From: Pirellulaceae bacterium
Lineage (GTDB): Bacteria; Planctomycetota; Planctomycetia; Pirellulales; Pirellulaceae
NCBI GenBank assembly: GCA_020846515.1
Contig: JADLDX010000428.1
Span: forward strand, 1 to 7,350
Direction: 5' to 3'
DNA length: 7,350 nt
Shown here: positions 5,902 to 7,350 of the stretch, one piece after another
How the letters are laid out: each line of letters starts with the position of its first letter
Position numbering within the stretch: the stretch's first letter is position 1
Position numbers and translations under genes: made by a program
Notes under the pieces: generated by a model
What the model was told of the DNA's origin: nothing
What the model saw: the letters and a program-made list of their open reading frames with translations, nothing else
The model's database searches: none

Positions 5902-5935
5902 TGCCATAAACAACCATTCACGAGTAACTTCAATC

Positions 5936-6997
5936 ATGATACGCCCATTGACGATCAGGCATTTATTGAGCGTGCACATCCAGCCGAGGTGGAAGATTAT
6001 TTCACGCCTGATGATGATGGTCCTATTGACCATCTCCTTGGCGAACTCAGCTGCGTTGGCGCAGTCGACAGCGCCAGCTACGAATTTGGCTGCTCAAGTA
6101 CTGCCCTACATTCCGCCAGACTCGATGGGTTGCATTACCTTTCGGGTTCCCTTGATGGCTCAAGATCAATCATTGCGGCTGGTGCCATGGGAAATCATTA
6201 CCGCCAGTGGGCTCGACGAAGTGGGCATAGATCCGCTAAAGCTCGAACGCATTGATGTGATCTTATCGCCTAGTCTGGGCAGTCCACCGCAAGCCGCCTG
6301 CCTGGTAACTAGCCGAGAAAAGGTGGGCATTGCCCAGCTTCAGAGCAAGCTCTTCCAATCGATGGAGCCGGAGAAAGTAGGCCAGCGCGAGTATTACATG
6401 CTCAAAGAACAACGTGGTATGGCTGCCACCTTCCTGAACGACCGCCAGGCAATGCTTGGTAGACCCGAGCATTTAAATCAAGTGCTCGCTGGCAAACACG
6501 CCCCCGGAGAATTGACGCAGAAATTGTCGCGCATCGATCCAGCCGGAGGCCACATCTCGGCAGTATTTGTCTTGGCCCCTGTTCGAGAAGAACTCAAACA
6601 GATGGTCTCTACGCTCGACCAGCCCGATCAGGCGGATGCGTTGATCCTGATTGACAAGATCACGATGGTTGCCGCGCGCATGCAAGTCTCGATGGAGTTG
6701 CAGGTTCCGATGATTTTTGAAACCGCCAGCGAAAGTGACGCGCAGCAGGTTGAGGCAAGTTGGAATCGCTTGCTGAAGAAACTAGTTCAACGCATGCTCG
6801 CCAACGCAACATCGTCGGATCAACTCGACAGCCCAACTGGGAAAGCCATCCAGGCGTACGTTCAGCGTACCGTTTCGGAGATGGACCGTGTCTTCAAACT
6901 TACTCGAAACGGCGCGCGCTTGATGTTGCGTATCGATGATTCGGCCATGAGCATCATGAACAGTTTTTCAATCAGACAGTCTTTCAACCCACGCTGA
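5936..6997 (+). CDS. Exported paralogue of the upstream protein, lacking DUF1559
   Basis: 353 residues from ATG 5936. The frame is open back to GTG 5807, but that extension would be encoded by mobile element B, so it is rejected. ATG 6011 (with GAGGTGGAAG at 5986-5995) would give 328 residues and a shorter signal peptide. A hydrophobic stretch MMMVLLTISLANSAALA (26-42) ending AQ indicates export. The body aligns with residues 30-320 of the preceding protein: PPDSMGCITF with TPDAVAMLTV, VGIDPLKLERIDVI with IGLDPFTIERVDAI, VLAPVREEL with AIEPVRDLL, and a closing FKLTRNGARLMLRIDD with FKPSGNRLLLLIEG. It stops shortly after that point, exactly where DUF1559 begins in the neighbour. The two genes are therefore tandem paralogues with one gain or loss of the C-terminal module. 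No enzymatic motif was seen and function is unknown. Confidence 0.85.
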   Translation: MIRPLTIRHLLSVHIQPRWKIISRLMMMVLLTISLANSAALAQSTAPATNLAAQVLPYIPPDSMGCITFRVPLMAQDQSLRLVPWEIITASGLDEVGIDPLKLERIDVILSPSLGSPPQAACLVTSREKVGIAQLQSKLFQSMEPEKVGQREYYMLKEQRGMAATFLNDRQAMLGRPEHLNQVLAGKHAPGELTQKLSRIDPAGGHISAVFVLAPVREELKQMVSTLDQPDQADALILIDKITMVAARMQVSMELQVPMIFETASESDAQQVEASWNRLLKKLVQRMLANATSSDQLDSPTGKAIQAYVQRTVSEMDRVFKLTRNGARLMLRIDDSAMSIMNSFSIRQSFNPR

Positions 6998-7003
6998 CGC
7001 ACC

Positions 7004-7047
7004 GGTCATAGTCGCTGGCCAAAGTCACACTGGTCATAGTCACACTG
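7004..7047. repeat. Short overlapping direct repeats
   Basis: GGTCATAGTC occurs at 7004-7013 and 7032-7041, and AGTCACACTG at 7023-7032 and 7038-7047. The two repeat units overlap and interleave, and the region ends in the small palindrome TCACACTGTGA (7040-7050). It may be a decayed tandem array or replication-slippage product. Confidence 0.45.
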
Positions 7048-7123
7048 TGAACAGCGCCACGTTTGATCGGCTATTGGCTGGTGGCGTCCGACCGTTTTGC
7101 TCGCGACTTCCAAGCCGGAATTC

Positions 7124-7213
7124 TACACCGCGAGAGGAAAGAGAAGACGCCAGAGGAAGACAGCGTTTGTATCGCGCCAATCCTCTTGCGATACTCTCTT
7201 CTCTCGCGGTGTA
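7124..7213. repeat. Long interrupted palindrome, element C (90 bp)
   Basis: TACACCGCGAGAG (7124-7136) is perfectly complementary to CTCTCGCGGTGTA (7201-7213). The stem can continue inward with a wobble pair and mismatches to about 7143/7194. A second perfect stem, GTATCGC (7169-7175) with GCGATAC (7188-7194), and a competing AGAGGA (7152-7157) with TCCTCT (7181-7186), lie inside. Its ends lack the GGC...GAT pattern of elements A and B and no flanking direct repeat was found, so it is a different repeat type or a structured RNA. Confidence 0.55.
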
Positions 7214-7250
7214 TGACCATCCAGCACGAATCAAAGAGGACGTCGTATTG

Positions 7251-7350
7251 ATGTGGTCTCGGCAAACAGTCTCATCGATCGTTGAGTATGAGCCAGCCGG
7301 TTTAGCAAACAATCGAGTTCCAGATGGCGCTGTCCAACTAGTCACAGTCA
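7251..7350 (+). CDS. Possible 5' end of a gene running off the window
   Basis: From ATG 7251 the frame stays open for 33 codons to the right edge (MWSRQTVSSIVEYEPAGLAN and onward, ending VPDGAVQLVTV). AAAGAGGA (7233-7240) is a reasonable ribosome binding site, 10 nt upstream of ATG and 7 nt upstream of TTG 7248. The same frame is open further upstream, to GTG 7209 and GTG 7047, but that part would have to read through the palindrome 7124-7213 and uses AGA and ATA codons unlike the other genes. No family is recognised and no signal peptide is seen. It may be a chance open frame. Confidence 0.27.
   Translation, partial: MWSRQTVSSIVEYEPAGLANNRVPDGAVQLVTV

Larger units (their letters stand above)
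6998..7350. other. 353-bp region with repeats and no complete gene
   Basis: After the stop at 6995-6997 there are short direct repeats (7004-7047), then about 75 bp without recognised features, a long interrupted palindrome (7124-7213), and a possible gene start at 7251. Frames open on the reverse strand here (for example 7040-7345) contain the palindrome and resemble no known protein, so they are not called. Confidence 0.6.

Noticed and set aside
5948..5976. TTGACG (5948-5953) as a promoter for the last gene
   Set aside because: No acceptable -10 box lies 15-19 bp downstream, and it falls inside the preferred coding region.
7040..7345. 101-codon reverse-strand open frame in the last gap
   Set aside because: It spans both arms of the inverted repeat 7124-7213, has Arg/Ser-rich composition and no recognisable domain; more likely a chance open frame.

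Overview
The window looks like a chromosomal segment of a planctomycete, most likely from the Pirellulaceae (Rhodopirellula-like). Two protein families that are strongly expanded in that phylum are present: a twin-arginine-exported DUF1501 protein and a DUF1559 ('pilin-like') protein. GC content is moderate, coding is all on the + strand, and the gaps between genes hold palindromic repeats. No tRNA, rRNA, CRISPR array or transposase gene was seen.

Layout. (1) 3-1400: a DUF1501 exported protein of the alkaline-phosphatase/sulfatase-like superfamily, probably 5' incomplete at the window edge. (2) 1401-1581: a gap with a perfect TTGACA -35-like box overlapping the DUF1501 stop codon, then three complementary segments that can form mutually exclusive hairpins in the leader of the next gene. 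(3) 1582-3711: a close two-gene unit, an SRPBCC + GyrI-like fusion followed by an AlkC-type HEAT-repeat DNA glycosylase with a C-terminal Ig-like domain. (4) 3712-4096: a non-coding gap with a palindrome just after the glycosylase gene, a small mobile-element-like palindrome (element A) and a good -10 box. (5) 4097-5725: an exported protein with a planctomycete-type N-terminal domain fused to DUF1559. (6) 5726-5935: a gap occupied by a second mobile-element-like palindrome (element B). (7) 5936-6997: a shorter exported paralogue of the preceding gene that lacks DUF1559. (8) 6998-7350: short direct repeats, a long inverted repeat (element C) and a possible gene start running off the right edge.

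How the parts may work together. The SRPBCC-GyrI/AlkC pair has the logic of an alkylation-defence cassette: a GyrI-like small-molecule binding or hydrolysing domain next to a glycosylase that removes alkylated bases. A similar pairing (GyrI-like YtkR7 with AlkD-like YtkR2) is known from self-resistance to the DNA-alkylating natural product yatakemycin; extending it to this locus is inference. The two exported paralogues look like a tandem duplication followed by gain or loss of the DUF1559 module, with unknown function.

The strongest non-gene signal is the pair of elements A (3851-3931, 81 bp) and B (5792-5893, 102 bp). Each is bounded by a perfect 8-bp direct repeat. All four termini share one ungapped pattern: GGC at positions 1-3, GAT at 7-9 and GGGC at 18-21. 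This is the signature of a non-autonomous MITE-like family moved by one transposase in trans.
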